DNA of 64,000 nt from JALYUM01 sp036688685 (GCF_036688685.1 NZ_JAQQPS010000022.1:1-64000), one strand, 5' to 3'; shown: positions 9,099-18,496, counted from the first letter of the stretch. Made by a program: numbers and translations. The notes: a model not told the origin generated them from the letters alone.

Positions 9099-10445
9099 AT
9101 GAATACGCCATTAAAAGTCATGTGGGGCGAGGGCCTGTTCCTGCGCCCCCAGCATTTCCAGCAGCAGGACCGCTACCACGAGGCGCGATTGCACCAGACC
9201 GCCAGTGCGCTGCACCCGTACGGCTGGGGCGTGCGCAAGCTCGTGCTCGACCTGGAAGCCTTGCGCAGCGATACCCTGCGGGTGCTGGCGCTGTCGGTCA
9301 TCTTCCCGGATGGCGAGGTGTACCATGCGCCGGACGGCGACACGCTACCGCCGCAAGTGCGCCTCGACCAGCTTGCGGCCGGCGTCCAGACGGTGACCTT
9401 CCATGCCGCCCTGCCCGCCATCAAGACCCACGGCGAGAATTGTGCACCGCGCGGCGGCAACGCGAGCGACACCCGGTTCGCCCAGGATGAACACGAAACG
9501 CAGGACATGTTCAGCCGCGCCGCCGACGCCCCGGTGACCTTCCTCACCAAGACCTTGCACCTGGTCGCCGACGCCGACGCACTCGATGCATTCATCAGTT
9601 TTCCACTATTGCGCTTGCGCCGCATGGCCACCGGCGGCTTCGAGCCGGATCCTTCGTTTGTCCCACCCTGCGTATCGCTCGAGGCGGCGCCGGGGATGCG
9701 TCTGCAACTGGCGCGCCTGATGGAAAAGATGCTGGCCAAGGTGAATGCACTTTACGGCCACCATCGCGAACCGAGTAAAAATGTGGTCGAACTGCGCGGC
9801 GGCGATGTCTCGTCGTTCTGGCTGCTGCACACGGCCAGCACCGGTTACGCGGCGCTGTCGCACCTGTACAACCAGGCCGACCTGCATCCGGAGCGCCTGT
9901 TCGAGCAGCTGCTGCACCTGGCGGGCGGCTTGATGACGTACTCGCGCAGCTACCGGTTGGAGGAGCTGCCGGCTTACCGGCACGACGATCCGGGGCCGGC
10001 GTTTTTCCGCATGGACCACATGATCCGCGACCTGCTCGATACCGTGATTTCGTCAAAATACTTTTCGATTGCGCTGTCCAACGACCGCCCGCCGTATTAC
10101 CTCGGCACGCTCGACTCGGGCAAGATCAACACGCAAACGGTCCTGTACCTGGCCGTTTCTGCCGACCTGCCGGCACTGAAACTGGTGGAGATCGTGCCGC
10201 TCCAGTTCAAGCTGGGCGCGCCGGAAGACGTCGATCGGCTGGTTCTCTCCGCCCTGCCCGGCGTGAAACTGGTGCACGCGCCGCAGGTACCGGCCGCGCT
10301 GCCGGTGCGGCCCGATACCTATTACTTTGTGCTCGACAGCCGCGGCACGCTGTACGAGAACATGCTCAAAGCGCAGGCGATGTCGCTCTACGTTCCGGCC
10401 GGCCTGCGCGACCTTAAACTTGACCTGATTGCGATCTCCCAATGA
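9099..10445 (+). CDS. tssK: T6SS baseplate subunit TssK
   Basis: TssK connects the baseplate to the TssL/TssM membrane complex. The 448-aa product begins with the family signature VMWGEGLFLRPQHFQQQDRY and keeps the usual three-part fold length. The ATG at 9099 lies after a GAGG site. The stop overlaps the tssL start as ATGA, giving coupled translation. Although TssK is present, its usual baseplate partners TssF and TssG are not encoded in this locus. Confidence 0.96.
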   Translation: MNTPLKVMWGEGLFLRPQHFQQQDRYHEARLHQTASALHPYGWGVRKLVLDLEALRSDTLRVLALSVIFPDGEVYHAPDGDTLPPQVRLDQLAAGVQTVTFHAALPAIKTHGENCAPRGGNASDTRFAQDEHETQDMFSRAADAPVTFLTKTLHLVADADALDAFISFPLLRLRRMATGGFEPDPSFVPPCVSLEAAPGMRLQLARLMEKMLAKVNALYGHHREPSKNVVELRGGDVSSFWLLHTASTGYAALSHLYNQADLHPERLFEQLLHLAGGLMTYSRSYRLEELPAYRHDDPGPAFFRMDHMIRDLLDTVISSKYFSIALSNDRPPYYLGTLDSGKINTQTVLYLAVSADLPALKLVEIVPLQFKLGAPEDVDRLVLSALPGVKLVHAPQVPAALPVRPDTYYFVLDSRGTLYENMLKAQAMSLYVPAGLRDLKLDLIAISQ

Positions 10446-11212
10446 GCTCACTGAGCACGCCCATCGATCGCCGTGACGCCCCCGCCAGCGCCAGCGCCCG
10501 CTGCGCCGGACCGGGCAGCCTGGTCGACATGATGTACGAAGGCTTCTACGCCCTGTTCCTGCTGAAGAACGGCTGCTGCCCCCGGGACCAGGCCGGCTTC
10601 ACCGGCCACATCAACCAGTTCCTCGCTGACATCGATCGCAATGCCAAAGCCGCCAGCATCCATGTCGACGACGTCACTGCCGCCAAATATGCATTCTGCG
10701 CAGCGGTCGATGAAATCATCCTGCGCTCGCAGTTCGACCTGCGCGATGCATGGGAAACGCGGCCGCTGCAGCTGCGCATCTTCGGCGATCAGCTGGCCGG
10801 CGAACACTTTTTTGACCGGCTGGAAGAGCTGCGCGCGCGCGGCAGCGCACATCTGCAGGCACTGGAGGTATTCCATATGTGCCTGCTGCTGGGATTCCAG
10901 GGCCGCTACGCGCTCGACGGCGACGACAGGCTGAACTACCTCAGCGCCCGCCTGGGCGACGAGATCGCGCGCATGCGCGGCAAGAGCCGCGGCTTCGCAC
11001 CGCACGCCGACCGGCCCGACCAGGTCGCCAACAAGCTGCGCAGCGACCTGTCGCTATGGGTGCTGGCAGGGGTCTTCTCGGTGGCGGGACTGGGCGCGTA
11101 TCTGGGCTTTCGCGCCACCCTGGAACACGATACATTGACCACGCTGGCGGCTTACAACGACCTGATCAAGCTGCCGCCGCGCGCGGCGAACGTGACTATC
11201 ACACTGCCGTAA
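10442..11212 (+). CDS. tssL: T6SS inner-membrane protein TssL (DotU/IcmH family), short form
   Basis: TssL forms the inner-membrane complex with TssM and recruits the baseplate. The 256-aa protein has the cytoplasmic DotU helical domain (about 30-190, with AKYAFCAAVDE) and one transmembrane helix near residues 195-218. Only about 38 residues lie beyond the membrane, so there is no OmpA-like peptidoglycan-binding domain as in extended TssL proteins. A separate OmpA-type protein is encoded convergently only 9 bases away. The first four bases overlap tssK. Confidence 0.94.
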   Translation: MSSLSTPIDRRDAPASASARCAGPGSLVDMMYEGFYALFLLKNGCCPRDQAGFTGHINQFLADIDRNAKAASIHVDDVTAAKYAFCAAVDEIILRSQFDLRDAWETRPLQLRIFGDQLAGEHFFDRLEELRARGSAHLQALEVFHMCLLLGFQGRYALDGDDRLNYLSARLGDEIARMRGKSRGFAPHADRPDQVANKLRSDLSLWVLAGVFSVAGLGAYLGFRATLEHDTLTTLAAYNDLIKLPPRAANVTITLP

Positions 11213-11221
11213 AACCGCTGC

Positions 11222-11992
11222 TTACTGAATGACCTTGAATTCGATGCGGCGGTTACGGGCCCGGCCCTCGGCAGTGCGGTTGTCCGCCACCGGCCGGTCC
11301 GGTCCTTCACCGGAAACGGCAATCGCATCCAGTGCCACGCCGCGCCCGGCGACATAATTTTTCACTGCATCGGCGCGCGCCTGGCTGAGCGACAGGTTAC
11401 CCGCGCGCGAACCGGCGTTGTCGGTGTGTCCGATCACTTCCACCTTCTTGTTTTTGAGCTTCAGCAGCGCCACGCTCATCTGGTCGAGGATGGCCTTGCC
11501 CGATTCCGTCAAGGCAGCCTTGCCCGATTCGAACTCGATGATGCGGTTGCCCAGCGCCGTGTCGAGCACCGCCTGCTCCGCGACCACCACGCGCAGCCCG
11601 TTGTTGACGGTGTAGGTGGGATTGAGCGTGGTGGCGATGTCGTTGGCGATTTGCTGGCGCTGCGCGTCGTCGGCGACGTCGCCGCGCAGGCTGACCACAT
11701 TGCCGTCAACCTTCAGCTGGCCACGCGTGACCATCTTTAAATTCGGCGTGATCAGCTTGTGCAAATACGCGTTCCAGTTGGCCGGCACCGCGACCGTGCC
11801 GACGGCCAGCTGGTCGACCACGCGGTTGGCGCCGTAGACTTCGCGCAGGCGCGCCAGCAGCGCCGCCTTGGAGGCTTCGTCGGCCAGCGTGCCGCTGACG
11901 ACGATAGGCGCTTCGGGCACGGCAGGCGCCTGCGCGTGGGCGACCGCTACGGTTGCGGCCAGCAGGCAGGTGCAGAGGACGATGGCTTTCAC
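11222..11992 (-). CDS. Periplasmic BON-OmpA protein linked to T6SS
   Basis: The 256-aa product has a signal peptide (cut near AHAQ), BON-like segments over about residues 30-125, and a C-terminal OmpA/MotB peptidoglycan-binding domain (about 140-256). That domain keeps the diagnostic GHTDN, LSQARADAVKNYV and RNRRIEF motifs, including the Asp and Arg that contact the peptidoglycan peptide. It overlaps the tagF stop by 4 bases, so it belongs to the tssM-tagF operon. Because TssL here lacks a wall-binding domain, this protein probably provides the wall anchor, as TagL does elsewhere; this is inference. It differs from classical TagL by having a cleavable signal instead of a clear membrane helix. 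Confidence 0.85.
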   Translation of the reverse strand: MKAIVLCTCLLAATVAVAHAQAPAVPEAPIVVSGTLADEASKAALLARLREVYGANRVVDQLAVGTVAVPANWNAYLHKLITPNLKMVTRGQLKVDGNVVSLRGDVADDAQRQQIANDIATTLNPTYTVNNGLRVVVAEQAVLDTALGNRIIEFESGKAALTESGKAILDQMSVALLKLKNKKVEVIGHTDNAGSRAGNLSLSQARADAVKNYVAGRGVALDAIAVSGEGPDRPVADNRTAEGRARNRRIEFKVIQ

Positions 11993-12975
11993 GGGGCAGC
12001 TCCAATAAACGTTTGCAGGAAAAGTTCACGCGCCATATTCAGGGTCAGCTGTGGCCCGGCGAGGTAGCTGGCCAGCGTGCGCGCGTCGACGTCCTGGCGC
12101 AGCTGGTGGTCGACCCAGCCGGTATCGGCAAAGCGAATTTGCTGCTCAGCCGCGGCCAGCGGGTCGATGATGGCGCCCAGCGTTTCGGCTGCAGCGTCGC
12201 AGGCGGCCAGTACCAGCACCGGACTGTCATCGATGCAGGTGAAAAATATCGCCAGGTCGACCGCGGGCTGGCGCAGGAACGGCGCCGTCAGCGCCAGCCA
12301 GAATGCAGCCACGCGATGGCGCTGGGCCGGATCGCGCGGCAGCGGCAGCACCAGACTTTTGTTCAAGTCCGCGCTGCGGCTGTGCATCACCGGTTGCAGC
12401 ACCAGGCCCAGGGCCAGGATCAGGCGCGCGCAATCGAACGGCGCGCCCGACTGGCGCAGCAGGCCGCCCAGCGCACCGATGGTGGCGGTCTCCATGAAGC
12501 ACGCCAGCGCATCGGCCGCGGCCACGCCGTCGACCGGCACCTGGGCCGCCGGTATCGCGTGCAGCATCGCGGACGGGTCGCGGCTGGCCAGCAGCTGGTC
12601 CGCCGCCATTGCGCTGTAATCCCACAAGGCTGCGCAAGCGAGCGGCGCCCCCACCACGAAGGCGGCCGGATCCGGCACGTCGAGGCTGCGCATCAGCAGG
12701 AATGGAAAGCGCCGGCCGGACAAATCATGGCTGGCGACCAGGTGCCCGGCCAGGGCGTGATGCCGCGCCGCACCGAGGAAGGCGAAGCTGACCGGCGCCA
12801 TGGCGTCGTAATTGATCTTCCAGCGCGCACTGGCCGGCAGCTGGCGCATCACGCTGGCCATCCATTCATCGAGCACTTCGACCGCCGCCAGGTCGTGCAC
12901 CTCCTTGACGAAATCGGCGCAGGCCGGCAATTTTCCGAAGTAACCGATCTGCTCGGGCGCCGGCGCGCGCATCAT
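11989..12975 (-). CDS. tagF: T6SS-associated protein TagF (ImpM family)
   Basis: TagF proteins are post-translational repressors of T6SS assembly in species where they have been studied. The 328-aa product opens with the family signature GYFGKLPACADFV (residues about 9-21) and keeps SFAFLGAARHHALAGHLVAS and the FPFLL segments. It starts at tandem ATG codons that overlap the tssM stop (ATGA) and runs 4 bases into the OmpA-type gene. It is longer than the roughly 230-aa minimal TagF domain, with an extra C-terminal portion of unknown role. No PppA phosphatase or PpkA kinase gene is in the window. Confidence 0.9.
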   Translation of the reverse strand: MMRAPAPEQIGYFGKLPACADFVKEVHDLAAVEVLDEWMASVMRQLPASARWKINYDAMAPVSFAFLGAARHHALAGHLVASHDLSGRRFPFLLMRSLDVPDPAAFVVGAPLACAALWDYSAMAADQLLASRDPSAMLHAIPAAQVPVDGVAAADALACFMETATIGALGGLLRQSGAPFDCARLILALGLVLQPVMHSRSADLNKSLVLPLPRDPAQRHRVAAFWLALTAPFLRQPAVDLAIFFTCIDDSPVLVLAACDAAAETLGAIIDPLAAAEQQIRFADTGWVDHQLRQDVDARTLASYLAGPQLTLNMARELFLQTFIGAAP

Positions 12976-15900
12976 GGCGTGCCCCCGGCCAGCGTGGCCA
13001 CTGCCGGGGTGCCCGGCGCCACCAGGACACGCCCGACGATCGCATCCGGCAGGCGCAGGCCGGCAAAGCCTTTGCCTTGCGGCGAACTGCTGCCATTGCC
13101 GTTGCTGGAGGCGTCGCTGACGATCTTCAGTTCCACCGCCACGGCGACGCCGGCGACATTCCAGCGCAGCTCGAACCAGCGCTCGCCCTTGCGCGTCTTG
13201 GCCGCGCTTTCGATCAGCCGCTGCAGGCCGAACTGGCCCGGCTCGTTGAACAGTTCCACCGTGCGCCCGTCGAACGTGACGGCGCTCACTTTCGCGCCAG
13301 GTGCGCCTTGCGGGCCGGGATGGACCATATTCGTCCACACCGGCGGCGTATTCCGGTAGCGCAGCTGCTGGCCGTCGATTTCGACCGTGTACTCGGTGGT
13401 GCCGGGCGCCGGCAGGGCCTGCAGCTGGAACACCGTTTGCGGACCGCTGGATGCGGCCACGCCATTCGCCGACAGCGGCGCGATCCAGCTCGGGAAGCTG
13501 GCAACCGCCTGCGGCGCCAGCGTGATGCCAATATCGGCCCAGGTGCGCGCGGCCAGCACATCGCCGCGCCGCACCACCAGCGGTCCCATCGAGCTTGTGA
13601 CGAATTTGGCGACCACGCCGTCGGGACCGAACACCTGGCCGATCTCCGCGTTGGTCGCTTCGACTTTCGAGCCAGGCGCAAACGGATATTTGTCGGCCAG
13701 GTTCTTGTGGAACGGTTCGACCACCTGCACCTGCCAGGTCTTGTTGATTTCGGACTCCGACGGCAGCACGATCATTGAAAACGTCTGCATCAGCGGACGC
13801 ACCAGCAGCGGGCGCAGAACCTGTTTCTGGGCGTCGGCCATCCCGGTCAGCATCTGCTCGTCGACGTACTTCAGGGCGTCGGCCAGTTCGGAGCCACTGC
13901 CTTCCAGCGTCTGCTGCATGAACTGCTTCGCGCCCGGTCCCGGGTCGCCCTGGTTCTTGAGCTGATTCAGGCGCGTGCGCAGGCGACCCAGCGCATCGAG
14001 GTAGCCGGTCATCAGCGACGCATCCCTGTCACGCAGGCTGACCAGGCGCGCCACGCCGGTGAACTCACGCCCGATCACGCCCTGCGCGCCGGGCGCCGCA
14101 GCGGCGTTACTACGGGCCGGATCGACTGCGTCCACGACCGTCCGCGCTTCGCTCGGTGCACGGCGCAGCACCGTTTCTTTGAACCACGCCAATGCGCCCT
14201 TCTTGACCGCGCCCATCTCTGCCCGTGCCGGCGCCCCCGTGTTGTCCCATGAGGTTTCCTGGTAAATCGTTTTGAGGAGCTTGGCGATTGGCGAGGCCTG
14301 GGTGTCGCCCAGCCGGTTCATGGCCTGCACGCTGGCATCGAAACCGGCCAGGTCGCTGATCGAGACGCCCTGCACGAACTTCGACCATTCGCGCGCATAT
14401 TCCGCTTTATACAAGTCGGTGAGGTTTTTCTGGATCTGCTCCGGGCTGCCTTCGAGCGTCAGGTCGTCGCGCGAAGCGGTTTTGAGGACCCAGTCGCTGC
14501 TGCGCAATTCGCCGTTGGCGGCGTTGCGCACCGCCTGCGCCACGTACTGTTCCCACGCGTCGCGCGTAAAAGCGCCGCTGATGGCGTGGCTGCCATTGAC
14601 CAGACCCTGGTCCTGTTCGCCGACGATGCGCGCCACCGTCATCATCGGAAAGCGGGTGGCGGCGCGCGCCTTGATGTCGCCGTAGACGCGTTCCCGGGCC
14701 GGCGTGCCGCGCACCACGCGCCGCAGGTTTTCGCGCGCGCCATCGAGCAGGCTCAGTTTTAGCGGCAGCTGCGGCCAGGCCGGGTCGTCGATGTGCGACA
14801 GGTGAAACGTCAGCAGGCGCTCGGCACTGCGGATCATCTGCTCGCGCGGCATGGTGCCGCGGTTCACGTCGAGCCAGCCGCGCCAGTAGCGGGTCAGCTG
14901 GTCGTTCAGGTGGCCCTGCTCGGCGCGCGTCTTGTCGCCCAACATCAGGTAAGTTTTCAGCGCGTTGTAGCTGTCGGTGATGCTGGCCGGCGTGGCGCCG
15001 GCCGACGCGTCGAGCTGGGCCGGATTGGCGATCAGTTCGGCCAGCACGGCTTCGAGCGCGCCGGCGACCGGCTGCGCCATCACTTCGCGCACGCCGGCGA
15101 AATACTCGTCGCGCAGCTTGCGTTCGAGCGCATCGCCCTGGTACAGGCCGAAACGCAGCATCAGCGGACGCTCGGCGTGGTATTGGTCCAGCTGCACGAT
15201 GCGGTCCTGCAGCACGTCGAGCCCCTCCAGGCGCGACTGCAGATCGAAGCGCTTTTGCTGCAGCTTCACGACCTTGTCGAGATCGGCCTTGACGTTGGCG
15301 ACCAGCTGGCGGTTGCTGATGTACGACCAGCTCCAGCCGCCCAAGGCGCAGCCAAGCAGAATGGTCGCGGCAAAAAACGCCGTGTATTTCAGGCGCGTCG
15401 AGGTTGGACTGGCGTAGCGCTTGACCAGGTCCTTGTCGGCAAAGATCACCTTGCGAAACAGGTCGAGCAAAAAGTAGCCGGACTGTTCGCCTGCTTCGCC
15501 AGCACGGCTTTCCTGCAGCTTCAGGTCGAAGCGGGTTGCCACGCGGGCGCTGGCGAGGTTTTCGACTGCCCCTTCCTGCAAGGCGCTAGTGAAATAGAAG
15601 CCGCGAAAGACCGGCTTGAACTGGTACGTGTTTTCTTCGAACAAGGTGGCCAGAAACGCGCGCAGCGGCTGCTTCAATGTGGCGAACTCGAGCGGAAATG
15701 TGAACACACCCGGGCGCATGCGCGCGCTGCGGTTGCCGGCCATGCTGGCCAGGCTCATCTCCTTGAGGCCATCGTGCAGTTCCTCAAAGTGCTGGTCGAA
15801 AAAACCGAGTACGTCAACGCTGGTGCTGCGCCGGTTGTAGCGCAAGGTCGCGCCCCAGGTGCGCTCTCGCTCGGCCGGATCGGCATCGTGAAAAAAGTCG

Positions 15901-16706
15901 GCAAAGCCGGCCACCAGATCGACCTTGGTGAAAATCACGTAGACCGGTGCGTACACGCCAAGGCGTTCGGTCAGTTCCTGCACGCGCGTGCGCAGGTTTT
16001 TTGCCAGCTCCATCGATGCTTCCGGCGCACCTTTGGCCAATTCGGCCACGCTCACTGCAATCAGGATGCCATTGATGGGCGCGCGTTTGCGATGGCGCTT
16101 GAGCAGCTCGAGAAAACTGAACCATTCCTCGCGGTCGCCATCCAACACCGAATAGCGCCCGGCCGTGTCGAGCAGAATGCCGTCGGTGGTAAAAAACCAG
16201 TCGCAGTTGCGGGTGCCGCCCACGCCCTGCACCGCCCTGCTGCCGGGAATCGGAAACGTCAGGCCGGAGCTGCCGATGGCGCTACTTTTGCCTGCGGCCG
16301 GGTTGCCGATCACCATATACCAAGGCAGTTCGTACAAGGCCGCTGCGCCCCGCGTCAACCCGATTTTGGAGGTTTTAATGGTCGTGATCGCTTCAAGCAT
16401 CCCTTTGCGCAGCACGGCCACGTCGTTGCGCATGGACGACGGACGCAGGTTGCCGCCATCGTTGTCGCCAGGCGCACCGTCCACCAGCGCATCGGCCAGC
16501 CGATCCGCGCCGCGCCCGCGCCACCAGCGCCGTACTAGCCAGAACAGGCCCGCGCCCACGGCCAGCGCCAATGCCGCAAGCAGCGCCCACTTCGCGGCCA
16601 GCTCGAGGCTTTCAGCGCCGAGGAATAAAAAGGCCGCCAACGCGGCCAGACCGAGCACGCCCAACACGCGGCTGTTGGTCAGGAATTGCCAGATTCGAGA
16701 CATCAT
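12972..16706 (-). CDS. tssM: T6SS inner-membrane protein TssM (IcmF family)
   Basis: TssM spans the inner membrane and periplasm and reaches TssJ. The product is about 1,244 aa. It has two N-terminal transmembrane helices (about residues 14-55), a cytoplasmic NTPase-like domain with Walker A GNPAAGKS and a DTAGR motif, a third transmembrane helix near residue 430, and a long periplasmic region ending in the IcmF C-terminal beta domain. The start is uncertain: the tandem ATG at 16706/16703 is used, a GTG lies a few codons upstream and a TTG further out, and none has a clear ribosome-binding site. It overlaps tagF by 4 bases. Confidence 0.93.
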   Translation of the reverse strand: MMSRIWQFLTNSRVLGVLGLAALAAFLFLGAESLELAAKWALLAALALAVGAGLFWLVRRWWRGRGADRLADALVDGAPGDNDGGNLRPSSMRNDVAVLRKGMLEAITTIKTSKIGLTRGAAALYELPWYMVIGNPAAGKSSAIGSSGLTFPIPGSRAVQGVGGTRNCDWFFTTDGILLDTAGRYSVLDGDREEWFSFLELLKRHRKRAPINGILIAVSVAELAKGAPEASMELAKNLRTRVQELTERLGVYAPVYVIFTKVDLVAGFADFFHDADPAERERTWGATLRYNRRSTSVDVLGFFDQHFEELHDGLKEMSLASMAGNRSARMRPGVFTFPLEFATLKQPLRAFLATLFEENTYQFKPVFRGFYFTSALQEGAVENLASARVATRFDLKLQESRAGEAGEQSGYFLLDLFRKVIFADKDLVKRYASPTSTRLKYTAFFAATILLGCALGGWSWSYISNRQLVANVKADLDKVVKLQQKRFDLQSRLEGLDVLQDRIVQLDQYHAERPLMLRFGLYQGDALERKLRDEYFAGVREVMAQPVAGALEAVLAELIANPAQLDASAGATPASITDSYNALKTYLMLGDKTRAEQGHLNDQLTRYWRGWLDVNRGTMPREQMIRSAERLLTFHLSHIDDPAWPQLPLKLSLLDGARENLRRVVRGTPARERVYGDIKARAATRFPMMTVARIVGEQDQGLVNGSHAISGAFTRDAWEQYVAQAVRNAANGELRSSDWVLKTASRDDLTLEGSPEQIQKNLTDLYKAEYAREWSKFVQGVSISDLAGFDASVQAMNRLGDTQASPIAKLLKTIYQETSWDNTGAPARAEMGAVKKGALAWFKETVLRRAPSEARTVVDAVDPARSNAAAAPGAQGVIGREFTGVARLVSLRDRDASLMTGYLDALGRLRTRLNQLKNQGDPGPGAKQFMQQTLEGSGSELADALKYVDEQMLTGMADAQKQVLRPLLVRPLMQTFSMIVLPSESEINKTWQVQVVEPFHKNLADKYPFAPGSKVEATNAEIGQVFGPDGVVAKFVTSSMGPLVVRRGDVLAARTWADIGITLAPQAVASFPSWIAPLSANGVAASSGPQTVFQLQALPAPGTTEYTVEIDGQQLRYRNTPPVWTNMVHPGPQGAPGAKVSAVTFDGRTVELFNEPGQFGLQRLIESAAKTRKGERWFELRWNVAGVAVAVELKIVSDASSNGNGSSSPQGKGFAGLRLPDAIVGRVLVAPGTPAVATLAGGTP

Positions 16707-16803
16707 GGGAGCGCTCACAGGAGGTTTCAGAAAAGTCCTGCGGGCAATGTTGGCACTGTTTCCCAACGCCAAATTTGATCGAACGCAATCCTTCCAGACT
16801 GGG

Positions 16804-17658
16804 TCAGCCCGGCGCCGCCGCGTGCGGCATCACGCCCCGCATGCGCAGTTCGGCATGGCCGAAATCCATCATTTTCCAGCGGCCACCCCAGTTCATACCC
16901 AGCGATTCGGCCACCTCGCCATACAATTGATAGCCGCGCATCGCCCACGGGTCCTTTTCCGAAATCACCAGCTTGCCGTCGCGCACGAACGCGCAGTCGG
17001 CGGCCAGGCCATACTGGTGCCAGCTCTGGAACGCGCGCGCGTTGGTTACCTGGCTGCCCATGCTGGCCAACAGGTCCTGGCGCGCCGGGCTGCGGTAGCC
17101 CTCGAGGATGGCCATGTCGTAGCCATGCTTTTCTTTCATGATCTTGAACACCAGCAGCAGGCGCTGGCTGAAGTCCGGATGCAGCAAGCCCCAGTTGCGG
17201 CTCGCGCTGGCCAGCATCGGACGCACCAGTTCCACTTCCTGGGTGCTGAATGCCAGCGGTGGCAAGGCCGTCGGCGGTACCAGCTGTTCGCCCTTGAGCA
17301 AGGCGGCGATCTGCGCGTCCGGCAAGGGCTCGACGGCCTGGTAGGCCGGCAAGCCGCTGCGCTTGCCAATCACCAGGGCCAGTACAACGGGCACCACGAT
17401 CAGCGGCGCAGCCAGCGCGAGATACTTCCACTTACGCTGCAAAAAGGACAGCTGCGCGTGCACCAACTGGTGCGCATCGGCGCGTGCATTGCTGACCCGG
17501 CGCGCATTTTGCCAGCGCCATTGCGTGACCTGCTGGCCGGTCCGGCGTCGCCACAGTTGCAGCACATTTGCAACGGCATCACGTCCGGAAGGGAAAAATG
17601 CCAGCCAGATTCCCGTACAAGCCACAGAAAGATAAAGAAGGGCGAGAAAAATCAGCAT
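16804..17658 (-). CDS. Membrane-anchored M15-family peptidase, TagX-like
   Basis: The 284-aa product has two transmembrane segments (about residues 1-18 and 78-100) and a C-terminal M15 (VanY/endolysin-like) metallopeptidase domain. The zinc motif SWHQYGLAAD supplies His and Asp, and DFGHAE supplies the last His. M15 enzymes cleave peptide bonds in peptidoglycan. In Acinetobacter, a T6SS-linked member (TagX) opens the wall so the apparatus can cross it; position just upstream of tssM supports the same role here, as inference. The ATG at 17658 follows GGAG at good spacing and is preferred over the longer reading. Confidence 0.8.
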   Translation of the reverse strand: MLIFLALLYLSVACTGIWLAFFPSGRDAVANVLQLWRRRTGQQVTQWRWQNARRVSNARADAHQLVHAQLSFLQRKWKYLALAAPLIVVPVVLALVIGKRSGLPAYQAVEPLPDAQIAALLKGEQLVPPTALPPLAFSTQEVELVRPMLASASRNWGLLHPDFSQRLLLVFKIMKEKHGYDMAILEGYRSPARQDLLASMGSQVTNARAFQSWHQYGLAADCAFVRDGKLVISEKDPWAMRGYQLYGEVAESLGMNWGGRWKMMDFGHAELRMRGVMPHAAAPG

Positions 17659-17716
17659 CCGAATCTCCAGATTGTTTCTAATCGGAACTTCCACGCCCAA
17701 TATTAGGAGTAACACC

Positions 17717-18496
17717 GTGCGCCCATCAGACGAAAATCAACATGGCTCCACGCGCCCCAATCTGCTGTCCGGCGCGCGTCGCCATGTCGGCGGCGATGAC
17801 AATATCCTCGAACGGCTCGAACGTGATTCCGCCCGACATGCGTCGGGCAACCGCAGCCGTGCGGCCTGGTATGCGGCCGCGGCGTCGCTGGTGCTGTTGC
17901 TCATTATCGTGCTGGCCTGGACGGCGTACGACAATGCCAGCACCGTGCGCGTCGTCCCCATGACGCGCGTTCCTGACAGTGGCGCCGCGGTAAGCGCGCC
18001 GGCCATGCCGGCTCCGGCATCCATCCTGGGGCCGGCGCTCGTGCAGGTGCCGGAAACGCCACCGCCAGTGCCCGTTGCCCCGCAAGCCAGCGCCGGGGCG
18101 CCGCTGCCGCCTCTCGTTTTACTCCCTCGCCATGAAGCGACTGCCGGCAAAGCGCTGACGTCAGCACCTCCCAGGACAGCCGGGCTGGCGTCGACGGCGG
18201 CGCCCGTGCCAGCCAGGCCCGCAGTCCGCGCCAGTCTGGTCGCCGCGCCGGCGGCAAGCGCAGCGCGCCCTGCCCCGCGCCCCGTGGCGGCTGTGCGCCA
18301 GCACAAGCCTGGGAGTGGTCCCTTGCAAGCCGATGCCGACGCGGATACCGATGTCGCCCTGCTCTCCGCGATCATCATTCATGACAGCGCGCACGCTGAA
18401 GAAAAGGCACAACTGGAAGCGGCGGCGGCGTGCACGCGCGCTGGCGCAAAAAAGTGTCCGGGACGTCCCGGCAGTCGTGCCGCTCTGGCGAACTGA
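17717..18496 (+). CDS. Proline/alanine-rich single-pass membrane protein, unknown function
   Basis: A GTG start at 17717 preceded by TTAGGAG gives a 259-aa protein. It has a short polar cytoplasmic N-terminus (about 1-50), one transmembrane helix (about 52-75, LVLLLIIVLAW), and a long low-complexity region rich in Ala, Pro and Val. A short C-terminal part contains acidic residues (DADADTD) and two cysteines. I recognise no domain. It diverges from the M15 peptidase gene across 58 bases, so it shares the T6SS promoter region. Its form suggests a periplasm-spanning stalk, but no function can be assigned. Confidence 0.6.
   Translation: MRPSDENQHGSTRPNLLSGARRHVGGDDNILERLERDSARHASGNRSRAAWYAAAASLVLLLIIVLAWTAYDNASTVRVVPMTRVPDSGAAVSAPAMPAPASILGPALVQVPETPPPVPVAPQASAGAPLPPLVLLPRHEATAGKALTSAPPRTAGLASTAAPVPARPAVRASLVAAPAASAARPAPRPVAAVRQHKPGSGPLQADADADTDVALLSAIIIHDSAHAEEKAQLEAAAACTRAGAKKCPGRPGSRAALAN

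Noticed and set aside
14793..16538. 581-codon open frame opposite tssM
   Set aside because: Antisense shadow of a well-supported gene, with no recognisable domain and biased His/Gln/Arg content.
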